Assembly: GCA_003160215.1 (NCBI GenBank)
Contig: PLQW01000268.1
Coordinates: 441 to 54,599 of the forward strand
DNA: 54,159 nucleotides
Source: Acidobacteriaceae bacterium
GTDB taxonomy: Bacteria; Acidobacteriota; Terriglobia; Terriglobales; Acidobacteriaceae
Reading direction: 5' to 3'
Part shown: positions 8,822 through 16,494 of the stretch, piece after piece
Layout of the letters: every line of letters starts with the position of its first letter
Numbering within the stretch: position 1 is the first letter of the stretch
Notes under the pieces: generated by a model
Told to the model about the DNA's origin: nothing
Databases searched by the model: none
Seen by the model: only the letters and a program-made list of their open reading frames with translations
Position numbers and translations under genes: made by a program

Positions 8822-10627
8822 ATGTCCGATAGCCGCAAGCCTGACGGGAAAGTTCTGGCCGAATCGCCGGTCACCGATTTGTTCGAGAGTGGCCGCCATC
8901 CCTCGGAGTCGGAGAAGCAATGGGCCGAGAAGACGCTCGCTCCGAGCCTGGAGAAGGGGCCGGAGAAGCCGATCGGTGCGCCCACGGGCATCAACGCCGA
9001 CGAGCACGGCCACGCGCGCTACACCACCATTTCGGGCCTGCCGATTCGCCGCCTCTATACACCTGCCGATCTTCCTGCCGACTGGAAGTACGAAGACTAC
9101 CTGAACTATCCCGGCCAGCCGCCCTTTACGCGCGGCATTCACGCTTCCGGATACCGCGGCAAGATGTGGACCATGCGCCAGTTCTCGGGCTTCGCATCGC
9201 CGGAGGAGACCAACGAGCGCTACAAGTATCTGCTGGCCCACGGCGGGGGCGGCCTTTCCGTCGCGTTCGATTTGCCCACGCTGATGGGTTACGACAGCGA
9301 TCATCCCTTCAGCGAGGGCGAGGTTGGCAAGTGCGGCGTCGCCATCGATTCGCTCGAAGATATGGAGATCCTCTTCAACGGCATCGATCTGGAGAAGACG
9401 ACGGTCTCCATGACCATCAACTCGCCGGCGTCGATCTTGTGGGCCATGTATCTCGTGGTCGCCGAGAAGCAGGGCGCCGACTGGAAGAAAATTTCCGGCA
9501 CCATTCAGAACGACATCCTGAAGGAATACATTGCGCAGAAGGAATACATCTATCCTCCGGCGCAATCGATGCGGCTGGTAATTGACACCTTCGAGTTCGG
9601 CTCCAAGTTCACGCCGCGCTTCAACACCATTTCAATCAGCGGCTATCACATTCGCGAAGCCGGCTCGACCGCGCTTCAGGAGCTGGCATTTACCGTCTAC
9701 GACGGCGTGGAGTACGTCGAGTGGGCGCGCCGTCGCGGGCTCGATGTCGATGAGTTCGGTCCGCGCCTCAGCTTCTTCTTCAACGCGCACAACGATTTCT
9801 TCGAGGAGCTTGCGAAGTACCGCGCGGCCCGGAAGATCTGGTATCGGCTGATGAAGGACCGCTTCGAGGCCAAGAACCAGCGGACCTGGCTGATGCGCTT
9901 CCACACGCAAACCGCGGGCGTCTCGCTCACCGCGCAGCAGCCGTTAAACAACATCGCGCGCGTCGCCCTTCAGGCGCTGGCCGCGGTGCTGGGCGGGACC
10001 CAGTCGCTGCACACCGACTCCTACGACGAAGCGCTGGCGCTGCCGACCGAAGAGGCGGTGCGCATCGCGCTACGCACGCAACAGATCATCGCGTACGAAT
10101 CGGGTGTCGCGCAGACCGTCGATCCCTTGGGCGGCTCCTATTTCCTGGAACGCCTCACGCTCGACATGGAGAAGGGCGCGTTCGATTACTTCGACAAGCT
10201 CGATGCCATGGGCGGCATGGTCGCCGCCATCGAGAAAGGCTATCCGCAGAAGGAAATCGCCGAGGCCAGCTACCAATTCCAGCGCGCCACCGAAGCGCGA
10301 GAGAAGATCACGGTTGGCGCCAACGAGTTCGTCGTCGAAGAACCGTCGCCCCACATTCTCTACATCGGCGAAGAGGTCGCCCAGGCGCAGACCAGGAAGC
10401 TGAACGCGTTGCGTGCGCGCCGCTCCAATGACGAAGTTCGCCGCTGCCTCGATGCCCTTCGGAAGGCCGCGGCGCAGGAACCGAAGGCCGGCGAGAACGG
10501 CCAGGTCTCACCGGCCAACACCATGCCCTTCATCGTGGAGGCCGTGAAGGCCTATGCGACGGTGGGCGAGATTTGCGAGGCGCTGCGTGACGTGTACGGG
10601 ACGTACACGGAAACGGCGTTTGCGTGA
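8822..10627 (+). CDS. B12-dependent acyl-CoA mutase large subunit (isobutyryl-CoA mutase-like)
   Basis: A 601-residue catalytic subunit of the methylmalonyl-CoA mutase family, which rearranges the carbon skeleton of an acyl-CoA through an adenosylcobalamin radical. It has the substrate barrel ([60 protein letters not shown]) but no B12-binding domain. That domain is the separate protein at 13767-14189. Length matches two-subunit isobutyryl- and hydroxyisobutyryl-CoA mutases, not 700-residue fused MCM. At the two positions that contact the substrate carboxylate in MCM (Tyr89 and Arg207, P. shermanii numbering), this protein has Phe121 (RQFSGF) and Gln239 ([10 protein letters not shown]). As I recall the family literature, Phe/Gln is the isobutyryl-CoA mutase pattern. 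Substrate is therefore inferred as a branched acyl-CoA; automated annotation would probably say methylmalonyl-CoA mutase. Confidence 0.85.
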   Translation: MSDSRKPDGKVLAESPVTDLFESGRHPSESEKQWAEKTLAPSLEKGPEKPIGAPTGINADEHGHARYTTISGLPIRRLYTPADLPADWKYEDYLNYPGQPPFTRGIHASGYRGKMWTMRQFSGFASPEETNERYKYLLAHGGGGLSVAFDLPTLMGYDSDHPFSEGEVGKCGVAIDSLEDMEILFNGIDLEKTTVSMTINSPASILWAMYLVVAEKQGADWKKISGTIQNDILKEYIAQKEYIYPPAQSMRLVIDTFEFGSKFTPRFNTISISGYHIREAGSTALQELAFTVYDGVEYVEWARRRGLDVDEFGPRLSFFFNAHNDFFEELAKYRAARKIWYRLMKDRFEAKNQRTWLMRFHTQTAGVSLTAQQPLNNIARVALQALAAVLGGTQSLHTDSYDEALALPTEEAVRIALRTQQIIAYESGVAQTVDPLGGSYFLERLTLDMEKGAFDYFDKLDAMGGMVAAIEKGYPQKEIAEASYQFQRATEAREKITVGANEFVVEEPSPHILYIGEEVAQAQTRKLNALRARRSNDEVRRCLDALRKAAAQEPKAGENGQVSPANTMPFIVEAVKAYATVGEICEALRDVYGTYTETAFA

Positions 10628-11112
10628 GAAGCAAGCCGTCAGCCGTCAGCTATCAGCTCTCAGCCAGACCGCTCCGAGGTTTCGGGTGGGCGTTGGCCTT
10701 AACGCTCGCTTTTGCCTTCCAGCCTGCGCTCGGCACATTCGCGTCCGACAACTGTATCCACAAGGTCTGGACCTGGAAAGTCGACAAGAGTGCGGCACAG
10801 AAGCTTCAGCAGTCCGTGAATGAAGGACACGAGCCTTGGCGCATGGATGACACCGCCGCCGTGGCAGGCCAGGCAATCGATGACCGCAACAAGGAATGGG
10901 CGGACTACAACACCGTTCTAGGAGTGGCCAAGCCGATCTCAGAGACGAAGGACACGGCGGTAATGGTCGCGACATCTAAAGACGGCCACGTTCGCTATGA
11001 AGTCAAGTTGCGTAAATATTCCTGGCTGCTGCACTCGGCGAAGAAGTGGCAATGGATGATTTGGCTTCCGGCGCAAGTGGAACGTACCGAGTGCCCCATC
11101 GGTCCGCACTGA
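10624..11112 (+). CDS. secreted protein of unknown function (shares C-terminal module with 11839-12813)
   Basis: The open frame gives 162 residues from a GTG that overlaps the mutase TGA (GTGA). The first 18 codons cover low-complexity CAGCTATCAGCTCTCAGC-type sequence, so the true start may be later, for example TTG at 10693. A hydrophobic segment (about 20-40, ending ALGTFAS) looks like a signal peptide. The mature part has two Cys residues (44 and 157). Residues 131-157 align without gaps to the C-terminus of the protein at 11839-12813, including WLL and IW.P followed by RTEC. No function recognised. Confidence 0.6.
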   Translation: MRSKPSAVSYQLSARPLRGFGWALALTLAFAFQPALGTFASDNCIHKVWTWKVDKSAAQKLQQSVNEGHEPWRMDDTAAVAGQAIDDRNKEWADYNTVLGVAKPISETKDTAVMVATSKDGHVRYEVKLRKYSWLLHSAKKWQWMIWLPAQVERTECPIGPH

Positions 11113-11251
11113 CTGGGAAGCCTCGCAATCAAGATTTCAGCCCTTCAGCCGGCGCCCCGCTAAACTTGGCGCTCGCCAAGAGTTCAAGAACGCTCGGACT
11201 GTAACTCTAGCGCTGAAGCCCCTAAAGGGTGTCGAGGTTAGGACCGCATCT
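11113..11251. repeat. intergenic repeat-like sequence
   Basis: Between two convergent small genes. It contains TTCAGCCCTTCAGCCGGCGCC, GGCGCTCGCCA and GCGCTGAAGCCCCTAAAGG words, built from the same CTTCAG/CTGAAG vocabulary as the palindromic repeats elsewhere in the window. No perfect long palindrome and no coding potential seen. Confidence 0.4.
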
Positions 11252-11506
11252 CTACGCGGACACGCGCGCCCGATGATGGTTTGCCCTGCCCGAGTGCTTA
11301 CTCGCCATCCGCGTGTGGCTGTGCCGATGACCAGTGTACGCAGTCATATGGTCGGCGTGAGCCTTCGCACCAGGTCTGGAGACTTGTGACACTTGCATTG
11401 GCTCGTAGTGATCGGGGTCAACCTCTTGCTGGGCCCGAGCCTGTATCAGGAACGCGGGGAGAATTCCAATTGCCAGCATGAGAGCTAGTAATCTGAAGAG
11501 CTTCAC
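11252..11506 (-). CDS. small secreted His-rich protein, unknown function
   Basis: An 84-residue product from a GTG start with a very good Shine-Dalgarno (AAGGAGG, 6 bases upstream), which is the main reason to accept it. Residues 1-25 (MKLFRLLALMLAIGILPAF, then LIQARA) form a signal peptide with an ARA cleavage motif. The mature chain of about 59 residues is basic and His-rich (for example HADHMTAYTGHRHSHTRM), which could bind metal; that is inference. No cysteines and no recognised domain. It converges with the unknown secreted protein ending at 11112. Confidence 0.6.
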   Translation of the reverse strand: MKLFRLLALMLAIGILPAFLIQARAQQEVDPDHYEPMQVSQVSRPGAKAHADHMTAYTGHRHSHTRMASKHSGRANHHRARVSA

Positions 11507-11838
11507 GATTGCCTCCTTGAAATTCGTTGTCTAGCGTGGGAGTGAGCAAGTTCAGTTCCAGTCACGGCATGGGTAAAACGAATTTGGCTATTGGGCGCTA
11601 AGTGGTTGACGGGGCGTAAGCGGAGACATTGCGCGGAAGCCTAACATTCAGTGGAGAAGAAGCCGCAGTCCCCAGAGCACTATCCGAAAAGATAGACGGA
11701 AGTATCCAAGTGGATAGTCGGAAGCAGTCGAGGAATTGAATTCCTTCCCCACCACTTCCCACCTGATCCGAACACAAAGTCGAACGTCATGTCGGCGAAT
11801 ACGATCCGTACTAAAGCCACCGGGTAAGATGTGAGTAG
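11507..11838. other. intergenic region, 332 bases, divergent promoters expected
   Basis: Lies between the - strand small secreted gene and the + strand secreted gene, so it should hold both promoters. I see a small hairpin (TATCC, 11703-11707, pairing with GGATA, 11712-11716) and a wider ACTATCC/GGATAGT pair (11679-11685 and 11712-11718). No convincing gene. Confidence 0.4.
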
Positions 11839-12813
11839 ATGAATCCACCATCAATGGCTGCTGCGAGGTATGCATATCTGCTGCTCGCGGTGGCGGTTGG
11901 TTGTTCGCTTACCTCCATGGTCGCTGCCCAGGAGCGGCCGTTCGATACCACCGCCTGCGCTCTCACACAGCATCCCGACAAGTACAACGAAGGACTCGTC
12001 AGCGTGGAAGGCCTGATCACGGTTGGGCCCGAGGAGTTCATGCTCCACGACGCGAACTGCGGCGACGAGCACGGCAAGATATGGCTGGAATTCGGCGGTG
12101 GTGTCGAGAGCCCGGCTAACGCCGCCAGCACTCACCTCGCGAAGAACAGACCTCAGACCTTCGAGAGCTTGGAACTGCCCCTGACCAGGGACCGCGACTT
12201 CGATGCTTTGCAGAAGCTGCTAAGGGCGGCGGGCAAGACGGGGCACACCAGGATGCTGCGCGCAACGATCATCGGAAAATACTTCGCCGGTCGTCCTACC
12301 AAAACCGCGAGTGGCGAATCCGTCCGCGCCGGTTACGGCCCTAAGGGATGCTGTTCGCTGCTGGTGATCGAGGAAGTCGGCACCGTCGGAACTGACATTG
12401 AGGACCCGGTCGATTTCTCGGCATCGCCGAATAGTTCGTTGAAGCTGCCCAAAGACTGTACCTTGTCTGAACTCCCTGTTCCCTTGCAAGAAGACGAAGA
12501 CCGGCTCTTGCGCAAGAGTCTCGAGGAAGAGTTCGCCTATCTTCATAGTGCGAAGCAGGTGGCGGCCCACGCCATAGCCGAACGCGAAGGCATTACCGTC
12601 GACCAGGCCGAGACCCGGTTGAAGGCAGATTCCGCTACATTGACAACCGCCGCTTATAAATGGCTCGCGCCGGACGAATTGAAGTCGTACTTCATCGTGG
12701 TCGATAAGCCTTATTGGCTGTTGCGGACCGCAGTAAGTGGAGACGCGGTGATCTGGGTCCCGAAATCCATCACCAGGACAGAATGTATTCGCAAACCGAA
12801 GGAGTCATTATGA
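11839..12813 (+). CDS. secreted protein of unknown function, two-part
   Basis: A 324-residue protein with an N-terminal signal peptide (about 1-31, ending MVAAQ). Residues 32-180 contain a block (CALTQHPDKYNEGLVSVEG, then EEFMLHDANC) that resembles a beta-rich domain I associate with secreted acidobacterial proteins; Cys pairs at about 41/74 and 171/172 may form disulphides. Residues 205-290 are charged and probably helical. The last 27 residues match the C-terminus of the protein at 10624-11112, with the same spacing of WLL, IW.P and RTEC. No enzymatic motif recognised. Start chosen at ATG 11839; a second ATG six codons in is also possible. Confidence 0.65.
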   Translation: MNPPSMAAARYAYLLLAVAVGCSLTSMVAAQERPFDTTACALTQHPDKYNEGLVSVEGLITVGPEEFMLHDANCGDEHGKIWLEFGGGVESPANAASTHLAKNRPQTFESLELPLTRDRDFDALQKLLRAAGKTGHTRMLRATIIGKYFAGRPTKTASGESVRAGYGPKGCCSLLVIEEVGTVGTDIEDPVDFSASPNSSLKLPKDCTLSELPVPLQEDEDRLLRKSLEEEFAYLHSAKQVAAHAIAEREGITVDQAETRLKADSATLTTAAYKWLAPDELKSYFIVVDKPYWLLRTAVSGDAVIWVPKSITRTECIRKPKESL

Positions 12814-12899
12814 GCCGCCCATGCGAGTCGTTCGAGTTCTTGGATCGAGGCTGGGATGTTCGGCTTTTGGAAATTCCTCGCTCCGATCCGTCACGATGA

Positions 12900-13325
12900 T
12901 TAGGAACTCTTCAGCCCTTCAGCCTCGGCTAGTTTTACCTGCCGCTCGTCAAAGGTCCAAAAATGCTCGGCCCGTAATTCAATTGCCGAAGCGACGTGAA
13001 GAGTGTCGAGAGTCCTGGCACCGAGACGTGGACCGTGTTGCTTGGCGAGTTGCACAGCGGTTTCGAATGCCATGTCAGGCATTTCGACCTCCAACCACAG
13101 ACCTAGTTTGCGATCCGCTTCGAATGCCGAGTAAAACTGCTGGGCCTCACGATTCGAGATCGTGCGTCGAAACACGTGCTGGGCTACAGCATGTGTCCAT
13201 TCCACGCGATGTAGTGGCGTTAGCCACAGGCGCGGATGCTTAGCCATGCGATGCTGGGCTTCCCTTGAGTGTCCGTCGATCAGGTATAGGGATACAAAGA
13301 AACTCGAATCCGCGTAGATACTCAA
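12900..13325 (-). CDS. PIN-domain toxin (VapC-like)
   Basis: A 141-residue PIN-domain ribonuclease, the toxin of a type II toxin-antitoxin pair; VapC enzymes cleave tRNA or rRNA. The domain starts at SIYADSSFFVSLY with the first acidic residue Asp6. Glu in HRVEW, Asp in RTLDTLHVASA and Asp in FWTFDERQ complete the Mg-binding acidic set. I start it at TTG 13325, which overlaps the antitoxin stop (TTGA). The frame is open for 92 more codons upstream, but that region is the antitoxin gene in another frame. No ATG or GTG is well placed. Confidence 0.8.
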   Translation of the reverse strand: MSIYADSSFFVSLYLIDGHSREAQHRMAKHPRLWLTPLHRVEWTHAVAQHVFRRTISNREAQQFYSAFEADRKLGLWLEVEMPDMAFETAVQLAKQHGPRLGARTLDTLHVASAIELRAEHFWTFDERQVKLAEAEGLKSS

Positions 13326-13564
13326 TAGCGTCCCCGTTCCCGTTCCTTGATCAGCAGGTCCGCTCCCGGCAAGACCCTGTCGCCGAGAATCTTTTTGGCT
13401 CGCGCGGCAAAGTCCGGCCATTCCTGGGGCTGTACAGGCGAGGGTTCGGGGACGATACGGCCGAGGGTGCGATCTCGTTCGCGGAGTTCTACGGTCTTTC
13501 CGGCCTGTAGCCAGGCTTTCAGCCGGCGGGTATCGCGCAGTTGACGGATGTTCACGGAAGGCAT
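13322..13564 (-). CDS. antitoxin of VapBC/Phd-type toxin-antitoxin pair
   Basis: An 80-residue antitoxin beginning MPSVNIRQLRDTRRLKAWLQ, a Phd/YefM-like fold that binds DNA and neutralises the toxin through its C-terminal part. I chose ATG 13564, which has AAGG six bases upstream. The in-frame ATG at 13585 lies inside a palindrome that is probably the operator, and has no ribosome site. The gene overlaps the toxin by 4 bases (translational coupling), and antitoxin-first order is usual for the class. Confidence 0.78.
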   Translation of the reverse strand: MPSVNIRQLRDTRRLKAWLQAGKTVELRERDRTLGRIVPEPSPVQPQEWPDFAARAKKILGDRVLPGADLLIKERERGRY

Positions 13565-13573
13565 AAGCCTTAA

Positions 13574-13594
13574 TGTGCCACACAATGTGGCACA
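13574..13594 (-). promoter_or_regulatory. putative autoregulatory operator of the toxin-antitoxin operon
   Basis: Perfect 9-bp inverted repeat TGTGCCACA / TGTGGCACA with a 3-base CAA spacer, ending 10 bases before the antitoxin ATG. Antitoxins of this class repress their own operon by binding such palindromes. The position and symmetry are seen directly; the binding is inferred. Confidence 0.65.
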
Positions 13595-13683
13595 CCGTCA
13601 AGCTCGGTGACGCGGCTCACTTACCAAAGCGTTGTCCAGGGTTTATGATTCATTGTTTAGCTGCGAGCTGATGGATTGAACCG

Positions 13684-13737
13684 CAGGTCCTTCGACTCGA
13701 CCGCGCAACAGCGACGCGGTCTCGCTCAGGATGACAA
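13684..13737. repeat. intergenic repeat with 7-bp inverted arms
   Basis: GGTCCTTCGACTCGACC through CTCGCTCAGGATGACA, containing the inverted pair GACCGCG (13699-13705) / CGCGGTC (13715-13721). The outer words TCCTTCGACTC and CTCAGGATGACA match a repeat I recall as common between acidobacterial genes. That is memory and was not checked. Confidence 0.45.
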
Positions 13738-13766
13738 GAGCGAAGGCGAACAAATAGAGAGCGCAC

Positions 13767-14189
13767 ATGTCCCCCGACCGCAAAATCCGTGTATTGGTTG
13801 CCAAGCCCGGCCTCGACGGCCACGACCGCGGCGCCAAAGTCATTGCCCGCGCCCTGCGCGATGCCGGCATGGAAGTGATTTACACCGGGCTCCGCCAGAC
13901 TCCGGAGATGATCGTCAACGCCTCGTTGCAGGAAGACGTGGACGTCATTGGCCTGAGCATCCTATCCGGCGCGCACAACGCCATCGTGCCGCGCGTGATG
14001 GATCTGCTGAAGCAAAACCAGATGGACGACGTGTTGGTACTGTTGGGGGGCATCATTCCCGACCAGGATATCGAGCCGCTGAAGAAAAGCGGGGTGGCCG
14101 CCATCTTCCAGCCGGGCACTCCGATGGACTCCATCATTGAGTTCATCCGCGGCAACGTGAAGCCCCGCGGCGTGCCAGCAAGTACGTAG
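13767..14189 (+). CDS. B12-binding small subunit of acyl-CoA mutase
   Basis: A 140-residue cobalamin-binding subunit. The DXHXXG motif (LDGHDRGAK, about residues 15-23) supplies the histidine that replaces dimethylbenzimidazole as lower cobalt ligand. SILSGAH and [12 protein letters not shown] are the other B12-fold signatures, and [14 protein letters not shown] closes the domain. Length matches stand-alone small subunits (about 136 residues) of isobutyryl-CoA mutase. It must pair with the large subunit at 8822-10627, although 3.1 kb of unrelated genes separate them. Downstream is a crotonase-fold gene. Confidence 0.92.
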   Translation: MSPDRKIRVLVAKPGLDGHDRGAKVIARALRDAGMEVIYTGLRQTPEMIVNASLQEDVDVIGLSILSGAHNAIVPRVMDLLKQNQMDDVLVLLGGIIPDQDIEPLKKSGVAAIFQPGTPMDSIIEFIRGNVKPRGVPAST

Positions 14190-14265
14190 TCGCCTCAAGC
14201 GGCACTGAGATCGTATTGCGCCAACATCCGCCAGTGACGATACCGACCCGATGCCGGCCGTTTGC

Positions 14266-14271
14266 TACCCT
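14266..14271 (+). promoter_or_regulatory. putative -10 element (TACCCT) for the crotonase gene
   Basis: GCTACCCT ends 8 bases before the GTG start at 14280, and no Shine-Dalgarno is visible. If this is the -10, the transcript would start at or within two or three bases of the start codon. Tentative. Confidence 0.35.
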
Positions 14272-14279
14272 AGCTCTCG

Positions 14280-14873
14280 GTGCATTCCTCTTCTCAAGAA
14301 ATCCTGTACTCTCGCGAACCGCGGGGCAACGCTGTCGTTCTGCGCCTCGTCTCCGACGATGGCACGAACCGCCTGGCGCGCGCCCGAGTGCACGCCCTCA
14401 CCGCTGCTGTCGAGGACCTTGTGGCGCATCCGCCGGCGCTCCTGGTGATCGCTGGCAATGCGAAGTTTTTCTCGGCAGGGGCCGACCTCAACGAGATTGC
14501 GGCGCTGACTGGCGTGGAAGCATTCCGCTTCGCGCAGATGGGTCAGCGCTTGATGACTGCCGTCGCCAGCTTCCCTGCTCCCACCATCGCTGCGATTCAG
14601 GGCTACTGCATGGGCGGAGGACTCGATCTGGCGCTCGCCTGCGATCGGCGCATCGCCAGCACTCATGCGTTGTTTGGACATCGCGGCGCTGCTCTCGGAC
14701 TGATCACCGGATGGGGAGGGACGCAGCGCCTGCCTCGACTCGTCGGCAAGGCCCGTGCACTGCAGATGTTCCTGGCGGCTGAAAAGCTGCACGCGCCGCA
14801 AGCCTTACGGGCCGGATTGGTGGACGCGATTGTGGAGGACCCGCTGGCAGCGGCGTTGGAGCGGGTTCTCTAA
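14280..14873 (+). CDS. enoyl-CoA hydratase/isomerase-family (crotonase) protein, atypical catalytic residues
   Basis: A 197-residue crotonase-fold protein, shorter than the usual 255-270 because the C-terminal helices are missing. The CoA oxyanion-hole blocks are present: SAGADLNE (65-72) and GYCMGGGLDLALACD (108-122). Compared with rat enoyl-CoA hydratase, the Glu144 position is Asp116 and the Glu164 position is Gly136 (FGHRGAALG), so the water-activating glutamate pair is not conserved. It may be a decarboxylase, isomerase or other crotonase rather than a hydratase. Its position after the mutase small subunit suggests a role in the same acyl-CoA pathway. The GTG start has no clear ribosome site. 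Confidence 0.8.
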   Translation: MHSSSQEILYSREPRGNAVVLRLVSDDGTNRLARARVHALTAAVEDLVAHPPALLVIAGNAKFFSAGADLNEIAALTGVEAFRFAQMGQRLMTAVASFPAPTIAAIQGYCMGGGLDLALACDRRIASTHALFGHRGAALGLITGWGGTQRLPRLVGKARALQMFLAAEKLHAPQALRAGLVDAIVEDPLAAALERVL

Positions 14874-14920
14874 TACACGACTTGGACGCTGATCGAGAGA
14901 GGGTATGCGAGAACGGTGCC

Positions 14921-14934
14921 GTCCCTAAAGGGAC
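14921..14934. repeat. short palindrome GTCCCTAAAGGGAC
   Basis: A perfect 6-bp inverted repeat with AA spacer in the gap before the DUF488 gene. It resembles the GTCCC-GTA-GGGAC palindrome at 33661-33673, so both probably belong to one dispersed family. Confidence 0.5.
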
Positions 14935-15054
14935 TCATCAAATTTTCCCACTTTACCCAGGGCTTAACCACCCCAACAACTCGGAGTCTCGTTCTCACAA
15001 GGGATCCTCAACCCACGAACAATCTGCTTTGAGGCAGAAACGCATCCTAACTGA

Positions 15055-15588
15055 ATGGCTACGGTTTACACCATCGGGCACTCCACGCGCGCGTTCGACG
15101 AACTCGTGGCCGCGCTTAAGGCGCACGGCATCCGTGCGCTGGTGGACATCCGCTCGTTTCCCATGTCGCGCCGGATGCCACACTTCAACCGCGAATCGCT
15201 GGAAGTCGAGCTTCCCAAGCAGGGGATCGCTTACGTCTGGATGAAAGAGCTAGGGGGACGCCGCAAGAAGATCCGTAATGACTCGCCGAACAGCGGCCTG
15301 CGCAACGACTCATTCCGCAACTACGCCGACTACATGCTGATGGACGAATTCGCGCAGGGGATCGAGCGGTTGCTAGAGATCGCCGCCGAGGGCAACACCG
15401 CAATCATGTGCGCCGAGAGAGTGTATTTCCAATGCCACCGCATGCTGGTGAGCGACTACCTCGCGTCGCACGGTCATACGGTCTTGCACATTGACGACGA
15501 TAGACGGCCCTTGCGCAAGCACAAACTGATGGCCGAAGCGCGGCTGGTGGATGGGCAATTGATTTACAACGCGCAGCAGTTGTTCTGA
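15055..15588 (+). CDS. DUF488 family protein
   Basis: A 177-residue DUF488 protein. The family marker TIGHSTRAFDE opens the chain, followed by LVDIRSFPMSR and HFNRE. The second conserved block is IMCAE (Cys133) followed by CHR (Cys140-His141), which suggests a metal- or thiol-based active site. The ATG at 15055 is well defined by family alignment from memory. The function of DUF488 is not established. Neighbours do not clarify its role. Confidence 0.88.
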   Translation: MATVYTIGHSTRAFDELVAALKAHGIRALVDIRSFPMSRRMPHFNRESLEVELPKQGIAYVWMKELGGRRKKIRNDSPNSGLRNDSFRNYADYMLMDEFAQGIERLLEIAAEGNTAIMCAERVYFQCHRMLVSDYLASHGHTVLHIDDDRRPLRKHKLMAEARLVDGQLIYNAQQLF

Positions 15589-15592
15589 ATTA

Positions 15593-15722
15593 CGCTCTTC
15601 GCCTTTCGCTCTTCGCAAACTCGCAAGTGCGGCGCCTTCGCTGAGGATCGTACCGCATAGACGGCTGAGGATTTCGGATTGATGTTCGAGTTATCGAAGC
15701 GAATGGCGAAAGGCGAAAAGCG
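15593..15722. repeat. long-spaced inverted repeat (17-bp arms)
   Basis: CGCTCTTCGCCTTTCGC (15593-15609) and GCGAAAGGCGAAAAGCG (15706-15722) are inverted copies with one mismatch, about 96 bases apart, filling most of the gap between DUF488 and the next gene. The AGGCGAA-type motif repeats internally. No gene inside. Confidence 0.55.
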
Positions 15723-15731
15723 CCACCTTTC

Positions 15732-15761
15732 TTGCGCATTGCACGCGATTGCCGCTACCCT
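15732..15761 (+). promoter_or_regulatory. putative promoter TTGCGC-N18-TACCCT
   Basis: TTGCGC at 15732-15737 and TACCCT at 15756-15761, 18 bases apart, placing transcription start about 6 bases before the ATG at 15774. Sequence match to a sigma-70 promoter is moderate. Confidence 0.4.
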
Positions 15762-15773
15762 AGAGGCTCGCGT

Positions 15774-16475
15774 ATGAAACAAGCCGTCTTCCGGGAACGC
15801 AACAAGCGGTACTATCGCGTTCTGCATTCTCCTATCTGGATTTGGGTCTTCTGGGTTCTGCCCGGATATCCCCTCACCTACGACCTCTACACCCACGGGC
15901 CGGACAGCTGCCATTGGATTTGGCTGGCCATCGTAGTTGCGGGCGTAGCGTGGCGCGGCTTCCAAGGGCGCATTCCCGGTTGCGAGGCGGCGCCTTACAT
16001 CACGCACTACGGCGTGCATCAGCCCAACTTGCCGTATCGCGTGGTGTGCTACACGGCGGCGTGGATCGACATCATCGTGCCTTACACTCTGAACCTCATC
16101 GGGTTGATCGTGGCTTCTATCAATGGCCGCTGGCTGCTGCACGATCTTTACCGCTACGGCTACTATCCGCTGGCGCTGGCCGTGGTTCTCGCGACCGTCT
16201 CCGACTGGACGCCGCGCGCCAAGCGCGACACCGTGGGCGAGGGCGCCGAGCGGGCCTGGTTCTACGTGGCGATCTGGGCCGTGGTGCCGACCCAGGTCAT
16301 CAATTGGGGCGCCTGGCGTTTTGGTAAATTCATGGATCTGGCGCCGCTACCGCTGGCCCGCCTCCGGTTAGCGATCTGCCTGCTCTCGACAGCCCTTTTC
16401 TTAGTCCTGGGATATGCGGAGAAGTTGCCCCGCAGTCAGAGGCACTACGAGGGTGTGGCGGCGGCGGGAGTATGA
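15774..16475 (+). CDS. polytopic membrane protein of unknown function
   Basis: A 233-residue integral membrane protein starting MKQAVFRERNKRYY. An in-frame start 14 codons earlier is possible, but it overlaps the putative promoter. I count five or six hydrophobic segments: about 20-40 (WIWVFWVLPGY), 50-65, 100-125, 140-160, 175-195 and 205-220. Aromatic residues are frequent, and an acidic-aromatic loop (DLYTHGPDSCHW) follows the first helix. I do not recognise the family. Confidence 0.7.
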   Translation: MKQAVFRERNKRYYRVLHSPIWIWVFWVLPGYPLTYDLYTHGPDSCHWIWLAIVVAGVAWRGFQGRIPGCEAAPYITHYGVHQPNLPYRVVCYTAAWIDIIVPYTLNLIGLIVASINGRWLLHDLYRYGYYPLALAVVLATVSDWTPRAKRDTVGEGAERAWFYVAIWAVVPTQVINWGAWRFGKFMDLAPLPLARLRLAICLLSTALFLVLGYAEKLPRSQRHYEGVAAAGV

Positions 16476-16494
16476 GAAGCAGGTTGCGGCTTGT

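Noticed and set aside
13583-13585. Earlier ATG for the antitoxin at 13585
   Set aside because: It lies inside the putative operator palindrome and has no Shine-Dalgarno; ATG 13564 has AAGG at proper distance.
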